A DNA stretch of 64,000 nucleotides from Roseateles_B sp041912595 (GTDB lineage Bacteria; Pseudomonadota; Gammaproteobacteria; Burkholderiales; Burkholderiaceae_C): positions 48,410-112,409 of the forward strand of contig JAYRMR010000009.1 of the NCBI GenBank assembly GCA_041912595.1, written 5' to 3'. Of this stretch, positions 1-8,055 are shown in pieces. The notes beneath the pieces were generated by a model. The model did no database searches and was not told where the DNA came from. It saw only the letters and a list, made by a program, of their open reading frames with translations. Numbering within the stretch: position 1 is the first letter of the stretch; each line of letters opens with the position of its first letter. A program made the translations under genes and the position numbers.

Positions 1-2
1 TC

Positions 3-98
3 GCCAGCCCGCCGCCCGCCCGCTCAACGCCCGCCGCCCGCCAGCCCCTCGGGGCCTCCGGCCGGTCCGCCATCACGACACAGAGGAACCCATCATGA
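3..98 (+). CDS. possible C-terminal end of an upstream CDS (partial)
   Basis: One frame is open from the window edge to a TGA that overlaps the emrA-like start as ATGA, the same coupling used by several later genes here. The visible residues are low-complexity Ala/Pro/Arg/Ser and show no domain. An outer-membrane factor would be a usual neighbour of an EmrAB pair, but that is only context. Confidence 0.25.
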   Translation, partial: ASPPPARSTPAARQPLGASGRSAITTQRNPS

Positions 99-1429
99 GC
101 ACTGACGCCGCCACGAAGACCAGCACCCCCGCCCCGGTGGCACCGACCGCCTCCGCCCCGCAGGCGCCACCGCCCGCCGCCATGCCCCCCGATGGCACAG
201 GGCCGGCCAAGGGCCGACGCGCCCGCCTGCTGCAGATCCTGCTGGTGGGGGCCGCGCTCGGCGGCGCCGGCTGGGCCTTCTGGTACCAGCAGGTCGGGCG
301 CTGGCAGGAGGAGACCGACAACGCCTACGTGCAGGGCAATCTGGTCCAGATCACGCCCCAGACCGCGGGCACCGTCGTGGGCATCGACGCCGACGTGGGC
401 GAGCCCGTGACCATCGGCCAGCGCATGGTCGCGCTGGACCGCACGGACAGCGACGTCGCGCTGGATTCGGCCCTCGCGGACCTGTCAAGCGTGCTGCGCA
501 AGGTGAAGGGCCTGTACACCCAGGAGCGCGGGCTGCGCAGCACCATCCACGGGGCCGAGGCGGACGTGCAGTCGCGCCGGGTCACCCTCGACAAGGCGCG
601 TGCCGACTTCCAGCGCCGCAAGGAGCTGGCCCGCTCGGGCGCCATCTCCGACGAGGAGCTGGCCCATGCGCGGGACACGCTGGCGGCGGCCCAGAGCGCC
701 CTGACGGCCGCGCAAAGCCAGGTGGCCTCGCTCGAGCAGCAGTACCAGGGCAGCAAGGCGCTGGTGGACGGCACCGTGGCGGTGTCCCACCCCGAGGTGC
801 AGAAGGCCGCCGCCACGCTGCGCCAGGCCTATCTGGACCAGCTGCGCACCTCGCTGATCGCGCCCGTCGCCGGTCACGTGGCGCAGCGCAGCGTGCAGCT
901 CGGGCAGCGCGTGGCGCCCGGCACGCCGCTGATGTCCGTCCTCCCGGTGGACCAGGTCTGGGTGGAGGCGAACTTCACCGAGACGCAGCTCGCGCACCTG
1001 CGCATCGGGCAGGCCGTGGAGCTGAGCTCGGATGCCTACGGCGACGAGGTGCGCTACAGCGGTCGCGTCGCGAGCCTCGGGCTGGGCACGGGCAGCGCCT
1101 TCTCGCCGCTGCCCGTGCAGAACGCGGCGGGCAACTGGATCAAGATCGTCCAGCGCCTGCCGGTGCGCATCGAGCTCACGGACCCGCGCCAGCTGCTGAC
1201 GCATCCGCTGCGGCTGGGCCTGTCCATGCATGCCCGCGTGGATGTGCATGACGTCAGCGGCCCGATGCTGGCGGACGCCTCCCGCGTGAAGGCCGGCCTC
1301 AGCACCGACGTCTACCGCAAGCAGGTGGACGCCGTGGACGGGCTGATCGAGCACGTCCTGCGCGGCGGCCAACTGCCCGTGGCGCCGCGATCGCCCGGCG
1401 CCAAGACCTCCCCGGGAGTGGCTCGATGA
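95..1429 (+). CDS. HlyD/EmrA-family membrane fusion protein of an MFS efflux pump
   Basis: Periplasmic adaptor that links an inner-membrane MFS pump to an outer-membrane channel (444 aa). A Pro/Ala-rich cytoplasmic N-terminus precedes one membrane segment at about residues 46-64. The two halves of a biotinyl-lipoyl fold follow (QITPQTAGTVVGIDADVGEP and LIAPVAGHVAQRSVQLGQRV), separated by a long Ala/Gln-rich coiled-coil hairpin at about 130-235. The beta-barrel region contains the typical VWVEANFTETQL motif. An AGAGGA ribosome site at 81-86 supports the ATG. The stop overlaps the next start (ATGA), so it is coupled to its DHA2 transporter. As first visible gene of the biosynthetic operon it probably exports the product or gives self-resistance. 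The family call is firm and the substrate is inferred. Confidence 0.93.
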   Translation: MSTDAATKTSTPAPVAPTASAPQAPPPAAMPPDGTGPAKGRRARLLQILLVGAALGGAGWAFWYQQVGRWQEETDNAYVQGNLVQITPQTAGTVVGIDADVGEPVTIGQRMVALDRTDSDVALDSALADLSSVLRKVKGLYTQERGLRSTIHGAEADVQSRRVTLDKARADFQRRKELARSGAISDEELAHARDTLAAAQSALTAAQSQVASLEQQYQGSKALVDGTVAVSHPEVQKAAATLRQAYLDQLRTSLIAPVAGHVAQRSVQLGQRVAPGTPLMSVLPVDQVWVEANFTETQLAHLRIGQAVELSSDAYGDEVRYSGRVASLGLGTGSAFSPLPVQNAAGNWIKIVQRLPVRIELTDPRQLLTHPLRLGLSMHARVDVHDVSGPMLADASRVKAGLSTDVYRKQVDAVDGLIEHVLRGGQLPVAPRSPGAKTSPGVAR

Positions 1430-3021
1430 GCAGCGCCGCAGCCGCCGCACCGGCGCTGCCGGCCCGGCCGGGCGCCCCAGGTGGGGGAGGGGGCGGCGGT
1501 GCCGCGGCCTCCGGCGCCGAGTACACCCCGCCCAGCGTGCCCCTCGCGACGGTCGGCCTCGCGCTGGCCGTGTTCATGCAGGTGCTGGACGGCACCATCG
1601 CCAATGTCTCGCTGCCCACCATCGCGGGCAATCTGGGCGTCAGCACGAACCAGAGCGCGTGGGTCATCACCACCTTCTCCGTATGCAATGCCATCGCCTT
1701 GCCGCTCACCGGCTTTCTGGTGAAGCGGGTGGGGCAGGTCCGGCTCTTCCTGTGGTCGACGCTGCTGTTCACGCTCGCCTCGCTGCTGTGCGGCCTGGCG
1801 CAGAGCCTCGGCGCGCTGGTGCTGTTCCGTGCGCTGCAGGGCGCCGTGGCCGGCCCCATGATTCCCACGACGCAGGCCCTGATGCTGTCCATCTATCCGC
1901 CGCACCGGCGGGGCTTCGCGTTGTCGATGATCGCCATGGTCACGGTCGTGGCGCCCATCGCCGGCCCCTTGCTCGGCGGCTGGATCACCGACCGCTACGC
2001 CTGGCCCTGGACCTTCCTCATCAACGTGCCGATCGGCCTCTTCGCCGCTGCCACGGTGGCCACGCAGATGCGCGCCAAGCGGGAGACGACGGAGCCGGTC
2101 AAGGTCGACCACATCGGCCTGGCGACGCTGGTGCTGGGCGTCGGCGCGCTGCAGATCGTCCTGGACAAGGGCAATGACGAGGACTGGTTCCAGTCGCCGT
2201 TCATCGTCGTCATGGCCCTGCTGGCGGCGATCAGCCTCGCGGCCTTCCTCATCTGGGAGCTGCACGAGCGCAATCCCATCGTGAACCTGCGTCTCTTCGC
2301 CAACCGCAACTTCGCCGCGGGCACGGTGACGCTCGTGCTGGCGTACTCGGCCTTCTTCGCGGTGAACGTCCTGGTGCCGCAGTGGCTGCAGCGGACGATG
2401 GGCTACACGGCCATCTGGGCCGGGCTCGCCGCCGCGCCGATGGGGCTGCTGCCGGTGCTGCTGACGCCCTTCATGGGCCGATACGCCCCGCGCTTCAACA
2501 TGCGCTGGATGGTGTGCAGCGCCTTCGCCATCCTGGCGGCGGCCTCCTTCCTGCGCTCGGGCTTCTTCCTCGGCGTGGACTTCCAGCACGTGGCGGCGGT
2601 GCAGCTGCTGCAGGGCCTGGGGCTGGCGCTGTTCATCATGCCCATCAACGCCATCCTGCTGTCCGACCTCAAGCCGCAGGAGATCGCCGCGGCGTCCGGC
2701 CTGTCCACCTTCAGCCGCACGCTGGGCGCGAGCTTCGCGGTGTCCCTCACTTCGCTGCTGTGGGACCGCCGCGCCGTCCTGCACCACGCGCATCTGGCCG
2801 AGGGCCTTTCGCCCCAGGCGCTGGCGACGCCTGCGGTCCCGACCGCGCCCGGCGACCTGGCCTTCGCCTATCGCTTGGACCACGCCATCGACCAGCTGGC
2901 CTACCAGATGTCCTTCAACGACGTGTCCTTCGCGCTGGGCTGGATCTTCGTCCTGGCGATCGGCGTGGTGTGGCTCGCCCGGCCGCCCTTCACGCCCAAG
3001 GCGCCGCCCGGACGGCGCTGA
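1426..3021 (+). CDS. DHA2-family (EmrB/QacA) MFS drug transporter
   Basis: Proton-driven inner-membrane exporter of the 14-TM DHA2 group (531 aa). After a Gly/Ala-rich leader of about 45 residues comes the family motif LDGTIANVSLPTIAGNLG in TM1. An antiporter motif C-like GPLLGGWI follows near residue 180, and hydrophobic segments continue to the C-terminus. It overlaps the adaptor gene by four bases and so forms an EmrAB pair. TolC-type outer-membrane channels usually complete such pumps, and none is visible here. Its location at the head of a biosynthetic operon suggests export of the cluster product. A general multidrug role cannot be excluded. Confidence 0.94.
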   Translation: MSSAAAAAPALPARPGAPGGGGGGGAAASGAEYTPPSVPLATVGLALAVFMQVLDGTIANVSLPTIAGNLGVSTNQSAWVITTFSVCNAIALPLTGFLVKRVGQVRLFLWSTLLFTLASLLCGLAQSLGALVLFRALQGAVAGPMIPTTQALMLSIYPPHRRGFALSMIAMVTVVAPIAGPLLGGWITDRYAWPWTFLINVPIGLFAAATVATQMRAKRETTEPVKVDHIGLATLVLGVGALQIVLDKGNDEDWFQSPFIVVMALLAAISLAAFLIWELHERNPIVNLRLFANRNFAAGTVTLVLAYSAFFAVNVLVPQWLQRTMGYTAIWAGLAAAPMGLLPVLLTPFMGRYAPRFNMRWMVCSAFAILAAASFLRSGFFLGVDFQHVAAVQLLQGLGLALFIMPINAILLSDLKPQEIAAASGLSTFSRTLGASFAVSLTSLLWDRRAVLHHAHLAEGLSPQALATPAVPTAPGDLAFAYRLDHAIDQLAYQMSFNDVSFALGWIFVLAIGVVWLARPPFTPKAPPGRR

Positions 3022-3066
3022 GCCCAGTGCCGCCCCTTGTCACTCACCACCCTGAAAGGAAACCGC

Positions 3067-3465
3067 ATGGATGCCGCCATTGAAGCCGCCCGCGTGTTCG
3101 AGATGGAGGATTTCCCCATCGTCACCTTCCGCAACACCGCCATCGAGCCGGGCTATGCCGCCCGGTGGGCCCGGGAGATGGAGGCCCTGGTGTCCCGCGC
3201 CGAGCCCTTCGTCATCCTCTTCCGGCCCGATCGCCCGGATGAGACCGTCGAGGACCGCAAGCTGCGGGCGCTGTGGCTGAAGTCGCACAAGGCCGCGCTG
3301 TCGGCCACCTGCCGCGGCCTGCTCACCGTCGAGCCCGACGCCGAGGCACGCGCCGCCGCCGCACAGGAAGCCGAGGCCATGCAGAAGGCCTTCGGCCTGC
3401 TGCTGGTGAGCGTCGGCACCGAGGCCGAGGCCCGGGAGCTGGCGCGCAGCCTGCTCGCGGCCTGA
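3067..3465 (+). CDS. unrecognised 132-aa protein in the biosynthetic operon
   Basis: I do not recognise this family with confidence. The start is the ATG at 3067, because AAAGGA lies six bases upstream; an in-frame TTG further up has no such site. The protein is soluble, with alternating strand and helix character: VTFRNTAIEPGYAARWAREM, then PFVILFRPDRPDETVEDRKLRALW, then an Ala/Glu-rich C-terminal helix. The layout recalls small STAS-like accessory proteins, but this is weak. It sits 45 bp after the transporter and 59 bp before the CitE-like gene, so it is almost certainly co-transcribed with the pathway. Confidence 0.7.
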   Translation: MDAAIEAARVFEMEDFPIVTFRNTAIEPGYAARWAREMEALVSRAEPFVILFRPDRPDETVEDRKLRALWLKSHKAALSATCRGLLTVEPDAEARAAAAQEAEAMQKAFGLLLVSVGTEAEARELARSLLAA

Positions 3466-3524
3466 GCCGGCGCCCGGCCTCCCTCATCTCCCCTGTTCAT
3501 TTCCACGACCCAAAGGATTCCTCC

Positions 3525-4427
3525 GTGAACCACCTCCAACGAACGAAGCCGGCCCTGCGCCGCTCGTGGCTCTTCCTCGCCGGCGCCGATCGCCAGGCGC
3601 TGCTCGACGGCGCCCGCAGCGATGCGGACGTGCTGGTGCAGGAACTCGAGACCTTCACGCCGCCCGCCCGGCGCCCCGAGGCCCGCGCCCTGAGCGGCGA
3701 GGTGCTGGGCCACTGGCGGCAGTCCGGCATCCTCAGCGCCGTGCGCGTGAACCCGCTGGACCACGGTGGCATGGACGACCTCGAGGCCGTCATGCAGCAC
3801 CGGCCCGACATCATCATGATGTCCTTCATCTCGACGCCCACGCAGGTCGTGGCCCTGGACCAGGCCGTGACCCACTACGAGCGCGAGTACGGCCTCCCCG
3901 AGGGCAGCACCGAGCTGGTGCCCAACATCGAGAGCACCCAGGGCGTGGTCAACACCATGGCCATCGCCAAGTGCAGCGCGCGCATCAGCGCCTTGCTGGT
4001 GGCGACGGAGGACATGGTGGCCGACCTCGGCGCGCGTCGCACGCGGGCCGGCCATGAGCTGGACTACGTGCGCTCGCGCTTCCTCGTGGAGTGCGCGGCC
4101 GTGGGCATGCCGGCCATCGACTGCCCCTACAGCTACTCGGACAACGAGGGCGCCGAGCTGGACATGGAGCGCAGCCGCGACATCGGCTTCCGCGCCAAGG
4201 CCATCGTGAACGCGCAGTTCGTGCCGGTCGTGAACCGGTGGCTGACGCCTTCCGCCGCGGACCGCGCGCTGGCTCGCCGCGTGATCCAGGCCTTCGACGA
4301 GGCGCGCAGCCAGTCGGGCGGCAAGCGCGTGCCGGCGGCCGTCGTCGACGGCTTCCTCGCCGAGATCCCCGACTACCTCGCCGCCCATCGCCTGCTGGCC
4401 CGGGCCGCTCAATTCGGATTGGAGTGA
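3525..4427 (+). CDS. CitE-like HpcH/HpaI-family aldolase/lyase
   Basis: Member of the Mg2+-dependent citrate lyase beta-subunit-like family, which usually cleaves or forms C-C bonds of acyl-CoA thioesters (300 aa). The substrate arginine region (VRVNPLDHGG), the acidic metal-site segment NIESTQGVVNT and ATEDMVADLGARRTRAG are all visible. The usual IHP motif near the end is replaced by VNAQFVPVVN. The start is a GTG at 3525 preceded by AAAGGA; upstream in-frame sequence lies inside the preceding gene. It is co-oriented with the PdxH-like gene five bases on. Within a tropolone-type pathway it has no assigned step, so its substrate is unknown. Confidence 0.85.
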   Translation: MNHLQRTKPALRRSWLFLAGADRQALLDGARSDADVLVQELETFTPPARRPEARALSGEVLGHWRQSGILSAVRVNPLDHGGMDDLEAVMQHRPDIIMMSFISTPTQVVALDQAVTHYEREYGLPEGSTELVPNIESTQGVVNTMAIAKCSARISALLVATEDMVADLGARRTRAGHELDYVRSRFLVECAAVGMPAIDCPYSYSDNEGAELDMERSRDIGFRAKAIVNAQFVPVVNRWLTPSAADRALARRVIQAFDEARSQSGGKRVPAAVVDGFLAEIPDYLAAHRLLARAAQFGLE

Positions 4428-4432
4428 ATCCC

Positions 4433-5086
4433 ATGGACTCCCGCATTCCCTACTTCAAGTCGCTGCCCGTGCTGACCGGCGCCCTGAGCGATTTCGACGC
4501 CCAGGCCGTGCCCGCGACGCCGCAGGACCTGTTCCTGCAATGGTTCACCGACGCCGTCGCCCGGGGCGTGAACGAGCCGCAGGTCACCACGCTCTCGACG
4601 GTGGACCCGGACGGTGCGCCGGACGCGCGCTCGGTCATGCTGCTGGACGTCAACGAGGACGGCTGGCACTTCGCCGCCAACGCCATCAGCCCCAAGGGCC
4701 GCCAGCTCGCCCGCCAGCCGCAGGCCGCGATGACCTTCTACTGGCCTGGCACGGCGCGGCAGGTGCGCCTGCGCGGCGAGGTGAGGGCGCTGCCGCGGGA
4801 AGCCGGCCTGACCGACTTCCGCAGCCGCCCGGAGAAGTCCCGCGCCGCGATCCTCGCCGCGCGGCAGAGCGAGGTGCTGGAGCAGCCGGGCGACCTCGAC
4901 GTGGCGCAGGCCGCGCAGCTGGCCCGCCTGCAGCAGGATCCGGCGCTGTCGTCCGAGCACTGGACGATGTATGCGCTGCGGCCGCTGGACGTGGAGTTCT
5001 GGCAGTCGAACGCGGTGCGGCGCTTCACCCGCCTGCGCTATCGCCAGCAGGGGCAGCAGTGGACGCGCCAGCTGCTGTGGCCATGA
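4433..5086 (+). CDS. PdxH/PhzG-like FMN-dependent oxidase
   Basis: FMN split-barrel protein of the pyridoxamine 5'-phosphate oxidase family (217 aa, normal length). The FMN-binding core (VTTLSTVDPDGAPDARSVML, then SPKGRQLARQPQAAMTFYWP) and the C-terminal dimerisation region (FWQSNAVRRFTRLRY) are clear. In E. coli PdxH the C-terminal motif has Arg and His that bind substrate. By eye the Arg is kept, but the His position is Phe here. PhzG shows that this fold is reused in secondary metabolism to oxidise or aromatise rings. The gene overlaps the following PLP enzyme by ATGA. I infer a pathway-specific flavin oxidase rather than the housekeeping vitamin B6 enzyme. Confidence 0.82.
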   Translation: MDSRIPYFKSLPVLTGALSDFDAQAVPATPQDLFLQWFTDAVARGVNEPQVTTLSTVDPDGAPDARSVMLLDVNEDGWHFAANAISPKGRQLARQPQAAMTFYWPGTARQVRLRGEVRALPREAGLTDFRSRPEKSRAAILAARQSEVLEQPGDLDVAQAAQLARLQQDPALSSEHWTMYALRPLDVEFWQSNAVRRFTRLRYRQQGQQWTRQLLWP

Positions 5087-6378
5087 CGGTGCCGCTGACT
5101 TCGTTGCCCGTGGCCCCGGCGCTGCCGCCCGCCTCGCTTGACCCGGCGGCAGCGTCGGCCTGCCCACCGGCGTCCCCCCCGGCCGTCGCCGACGCGTCGC
5201 CCGCCGGGGCGGCGCTGGGCACGCGCCTCGTCCATGCAGGACGCGACCCGGCGAAGTACCACGGCTTCGTCAACACGCCGCTGTTCCGGGCCTCCACGGT
5301 GCTGAGCCCGACCGTCAGCGACCTGCTGGGCCGGACGCAGCCCTACATCTACGGGCGGCGCGGCACGCCGACCTCCGAGGCGCTGGAGCAGGCCGTCTGC
5401 GAGCTCGAAGGCGGGGCCGGCGCGGTGCTGTGCCCCTCGGGGCTGTCGGCCTGCACGCTCGCGCTGCTGTCCTGCCTGTCCCCGGGCGATCATGTGCTCG
5501 TCACGGATGCGGTCTACGGCCCCGTGCGGCATGCCTGCGACGGCGTGCTGCGGCGCCTGGGCATCGAGGTGAGCTACTTCCCGCCGGGCCTCGGTGCGGG
5601 GCTGGCGCATTGGCTGCGGCCCAACACGCGGGCGCTGTACCTCGAATCCCCGGGCTCGCTGAGCATGGAGGTGCAGGACGTGCCGGCGCTGGCCGCCCTC
5701 GCGCACCAGCAGGGCCTGACCGTGCTGGCCGACAGCAGCTGGGCCACGCCCCTGTTCTTCCAGGCGCATGCCCGGGGCGTGGACCTCTCGATCCAGGCGG
5801 GCACCAAGTACCTCTCGGGCCATGCGGACGGCATGCTGGGCACGGTGTCGGCGTCCGCCGCCGCCTGGCCCGCGCTGAAGGCGCTGCATGGCGATCTCGG
5901 GCTGTGCGTGGGGGCCGACGACATCTTCCTGGCGCTGCGCGGCCTGCGCACGCTGCAGGTCCGCCTGCACCAGCACGAGCAGGGCGCGCTCGTCGTGGCG
6001 CGCTGGCTCCAGCAGCAGCCCGAGGTGGCGCGCGTGCTGCACCCGGCCTTGCCCGGTTCGCCCGGCCACGAGCTCTGGCAGCGCGACTTCACCGGGTCCT
6101 CCGGCCTGTTCACGGTGGTGCTCAAGCCCGTGCCCTTCGCGGCGGTGGAGGCCCTGCTCAATGGCCTGCGCCTGTTCGGGCTGGGCTATTCCTGGGGCGG
6201 CTTCGAGAGCCTGGCCCTGCCGCTCGATGCCTCCCTGGGGCGGCTGCCGCAGCTCTGCGAGCCCGGCTGCCACTGCGTGCGCCTGCACATCGGCCTGGAG
6301 GACCCCGGCGACCTCATCGCCGACCTGCGCGCCGGCCTGGACCGCATGGCCTCCGTGGACATGGACTCACTCCTCTAG
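5083..6378 (+). CDS. PLP-dependent C-S lyase (cystathionine beta-lyase family)
   Basis: Fold-type I PLP enzyme of the Cys/Met metabolism family (431 aa). After an Ala/Pro-rich extension of about 45 residues, the core starts at TRLVHAGRDPAKYHGFVNTP. The substrate-loop YGRRGTPT, cofactor-stacking CPSGLSACT, the aspartate in VLADSSWATP and the Schiff-base lysine in QAGTKYLSGH are all present, as in MetC/PatB-type beta-lyases. It probably cleaves a cysteine S-conjugate to a thiol, pyruvate and ammonia. It starts inside the stop of the flavin oxidase gene and lies 12 bp before the GST gene. A C-S lyase next to a GST and a glutamine-amidotransferase-like gene is the basis for the sulfur-insertion hypothesis. 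A housekeeping methionine role is less likely here. Confidence 0.88.
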   Translation: MTVPLTSLPVAPALPPASLDPAAASACPPASPPAVADASPAGAALGTRLVHAGRDPAKYHGFVNTPLFRASTVLSPTVSDLLGRTQPYIYGRRGTPTSEALEQAVCELEGGAGAVLCPSGLSACTLALLSCLSPGDHVLVTDAVYGPVRHACDGVLRRLGIEVSYFPPGLGAGLAHWLRPNTRALYLESPGSLSMEVQDVPALAALAHQQGLTVLADSSWATPLFFQAHARGVDLSIQAGTKYLSGHADGMLGTVSASAAAWPALKALHGDLGLCVGADDIFLALRGLRTLQVRLHQHEQGALVVARWLQQQPEVARVLHPALPGSPGHELWQRDFTGSSGLFTVVLKPVPFAAVEALLNGLRLFGLGYSWGGFESLALPLDASLGRLPQLCEPGCHCVRLHIGLEDPGDLIADLRAGLDRMASVDMDSLL

Positions 6379-6390
6379 AAAGGCGTCCTC

Positions 6391-7068
6391 ATGCTGACCA
6401 TCTGGGGCCGACGCAGCTCCTTCAACGTTCAGAAAGTGATGTGGCTCATCGCCGAGCTGGGCCTGGCGCACCGGCACGTGCCCGCCGGCGGCGATGCCGG
6501 GGGCTGCGACACGCCGGAATTCACGCGGCTCAACCCGCATCAGCGCATCCCCGTGATCGACTGGGACGGGCAGGTGGTGTGGGAATCGCACGCCATCCTG
6601 CGCTACCTCGCGGCACGGGCGGGCCGCGCGCCGTTCTGGTCCGACGATCCGCACGTGCGCTCCACCAGCGAGCGCTGGATGGACTGGAGCCAGAGCACGC
6701 TGGAGCCCGAAGTCATGCTCGGGCTGTTCTGGTCCCTCGTGCGAACGCCCGTGCAGGCGCGCGACACGGCGCTCATCCGCCGCAAGCAGCTCACCAGTGC
6801 GCTGCATTTCCAGCGCCTGGACGCGATCCTCGCGCGCCAGCCCTACCTGAGCGGCGCGGCCTTCGGGCTGGGCGACATCCCCGCCGGGGCGACGCTGTAC
6901 CGCTACTTCGCCATGGACATCGACCGCCCCCGCGTGCCGCATGTGGAGGCCTGGTACCAGCGACTGCAGGCGCGGCCGGCCTACGCCGAGCACGTCATGG
7001 TCTCGTTCGACGAGCTGGTGGGCAAGCCCGACCGCGGGGCGCGCCTCCTCGATCTGGAGCAGGCATGA
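6391..7068 (+). CDS. glutathione S-transferase (TdaB-like)
   Basis: Cytosolic GST of 225 aa. The N-terminal thioredoxin-like domain runs from LTIWGRRSSFNVQKVMW, includes the cis-Pro motif RIPVID and the glutathione-binding WESHAILRYLA. The all-helical C-terminal domain follows, with the N-capping motif FGLGDIPAG. It is 12 bp after the C-S lyase and overlaps the next gene by ATGA. In tropodithietic acid biosynthesis a GST-like protein (TdaB) is needed for the sulfur-bearing product. Here the same class of enzyme sits beside TdaC-, TdaD- and TdaE-like genes. I infer glutathione addition to a tropone-type intermediate. A general detoxifying GST is the alternative. Confidence 0.9.
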   Translation: MLTIWGRRSSFNVQKVMWLIAELGLAHRHVPAGGDAGGCDTPEFTRLNPHQRIPVIDWDGQVVWESHAILRYLAARAGRAPFWSDDPHVRSTSERWMDWSQSTLEPEVMLGLFWSLVRTPVQARDTALIRRKQLTSALHFQRLDAILARQPYLSGAAFGLGDIPAGATLYRYFAMDIDRPRVPHVEAWYQRLQARPAYAEHVMVSFDELVGKPDRGARLLDLEQA

Positions 7069-7757
7069 AGCGGCCCATGCTGCTGGTGCTGCACCGCGCG
7101 CAGTCCTCGCCGGGGCGGGTCGGCCGCCTGCTGCAGCGCAAGGGCCATGCGCTGGATGTGCGGCGTCCGCCCCTCGGCGATGCCTTGCCCGACACGCTGG
7201 ACGGGCATGCCGGGGTCGTCATCTTCGGTGGGCCGATGAGTGCCAATGACCCGGACCCCTGGATCCAGGCGGAGACCGACTGGATCGCCTTGCCGCTGCG
7301 CGAGCGCGTGCCCTTTCTGGGCATCTGCCTGGGCGCGCAACTGCTGGCCCGCCAACTGGGCGCGGCGGTGGCGGGGCGGCCGGACGGGCGCGTGGAGATC
7401 GGCTACTGGCCCATCCGGGCGACGCGGGCGGGATCGCCCTTCGGCCCCTGGCCCGAGCGCGTCTACCACTGGCACAGCCAGGGTTTCGAGCGCAGCTCGG
7501 GCATGCAGCAGCTGGCCGCGGGGGAATTCTTCGAGAACCAGGCGGTCCGCTACGGCGAGACCGCCTTCGGGCTGCAGTTCCATCCCGAGGTGAGCTTCCA
7601 GACGATGAACCGCTGGGCACAGTCGGCGCCGCACAAGCTGCAGGCCTCGGGGGCGCAGGACTGGTCGCTGCAGCGCCAGCAGGGCGCTCGCCACGACCGG
7701 GCGGGTGCCGCTTGGCTCTCCGGCTTCCTGGATGCCTGGATCGCAACCGGTTGCTGA
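7065..7757 (+). CDS. class I glutamine-amidotransferase-like protein, possible gamma-glutamyl peptidase
   Basis: Stand-alone triad amidotransferase domain of the GuaA-like group (230 aa). The oxyanion strand FGGPMSANDP, the nucleophile Cys in GICLGAQLLA and the His in LQFHPEV are intact. There is no fused synthetase domain and no partner synthetase nearby. The plant enzyme GGP1 belongs to this same fold and removes gamma-glutamate from glutathione conjugates before C-S lyase cleavage. Being coupled by ATGA to a GST, and two genes from a C-S lyase, makes that role attractive here. This is inference; a glutaminase supplying ammonia is the other option. Confidence 0.85.
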   Translation: MKRPMLLVLHRAQSSPGRVGRLLQRKGHALDVRRPPLGDALPDTLDGHAGVVIFGGPMSANDPDPWIQAETDWIALPLRERVPFLGICLGAQLLARQLGAAVAGRPDGRVEIGYWPIRATRAGSPFGPWPERVYHWHSQGFERSSGMQQLAAGEFFENQAVRYGETAFGLQFHPEVSFQTMNRWAQSAPHKLQASGAQDWSLQRQQGARHDRAGAAWLSGFLDAWIATGC

Positions 7758-8055
7758 TCACGCGGTCGGCGCCGGCTGCGACGGCCCGGCCGCTGTCACC
7801 GGAACCTGGGAGGCCAGAGCCCTCACGGCAGCGCCCCGTGCCGGGCGTGCCATAAAATGCACAGGTACTCGCGTTTGCGGTCGTCCCCAGGCCACTTTCT
7901 GACCTGAACGGGGCCCTTGCCAGGCGAGTCCGTGATCGCAAGCCTTTTTCGGACACTCGGACCCGCGGCGCCCGGCGCCTGCGAACGGTGGCCCGGCCGA
8001 CCTGGAATCGCGGGGCGGTTTGCGGTGTGTCCGGCTTTTTTCTCAAACGATTGCG
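7758..8055. other. 298-bp intergenic region before the tetR gene
   Basis: No credible gene is visible. It separates the biosynthetic operon from the TetR gene and holds one copy of a 12-base motif that recurs upstream of the luxR gene (see 7865-7876). No clear factor-independent terminator was seen. Confidence 0.5.
7865..7876. repeat. 12-base motif GTACTCGCGTTT, copy 1
   Basis: The exact string GTACTCGCGTTT occurs here, 180 bp upstream of the TetR start, and again at 9873-9884 just upstream of the LuxR gene. Both copies lie in intergenic DNA on the same strand. A shared regulatory site is possible, but no dyad symmetry is seen, so this is tentative. Confidence 0.45.
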
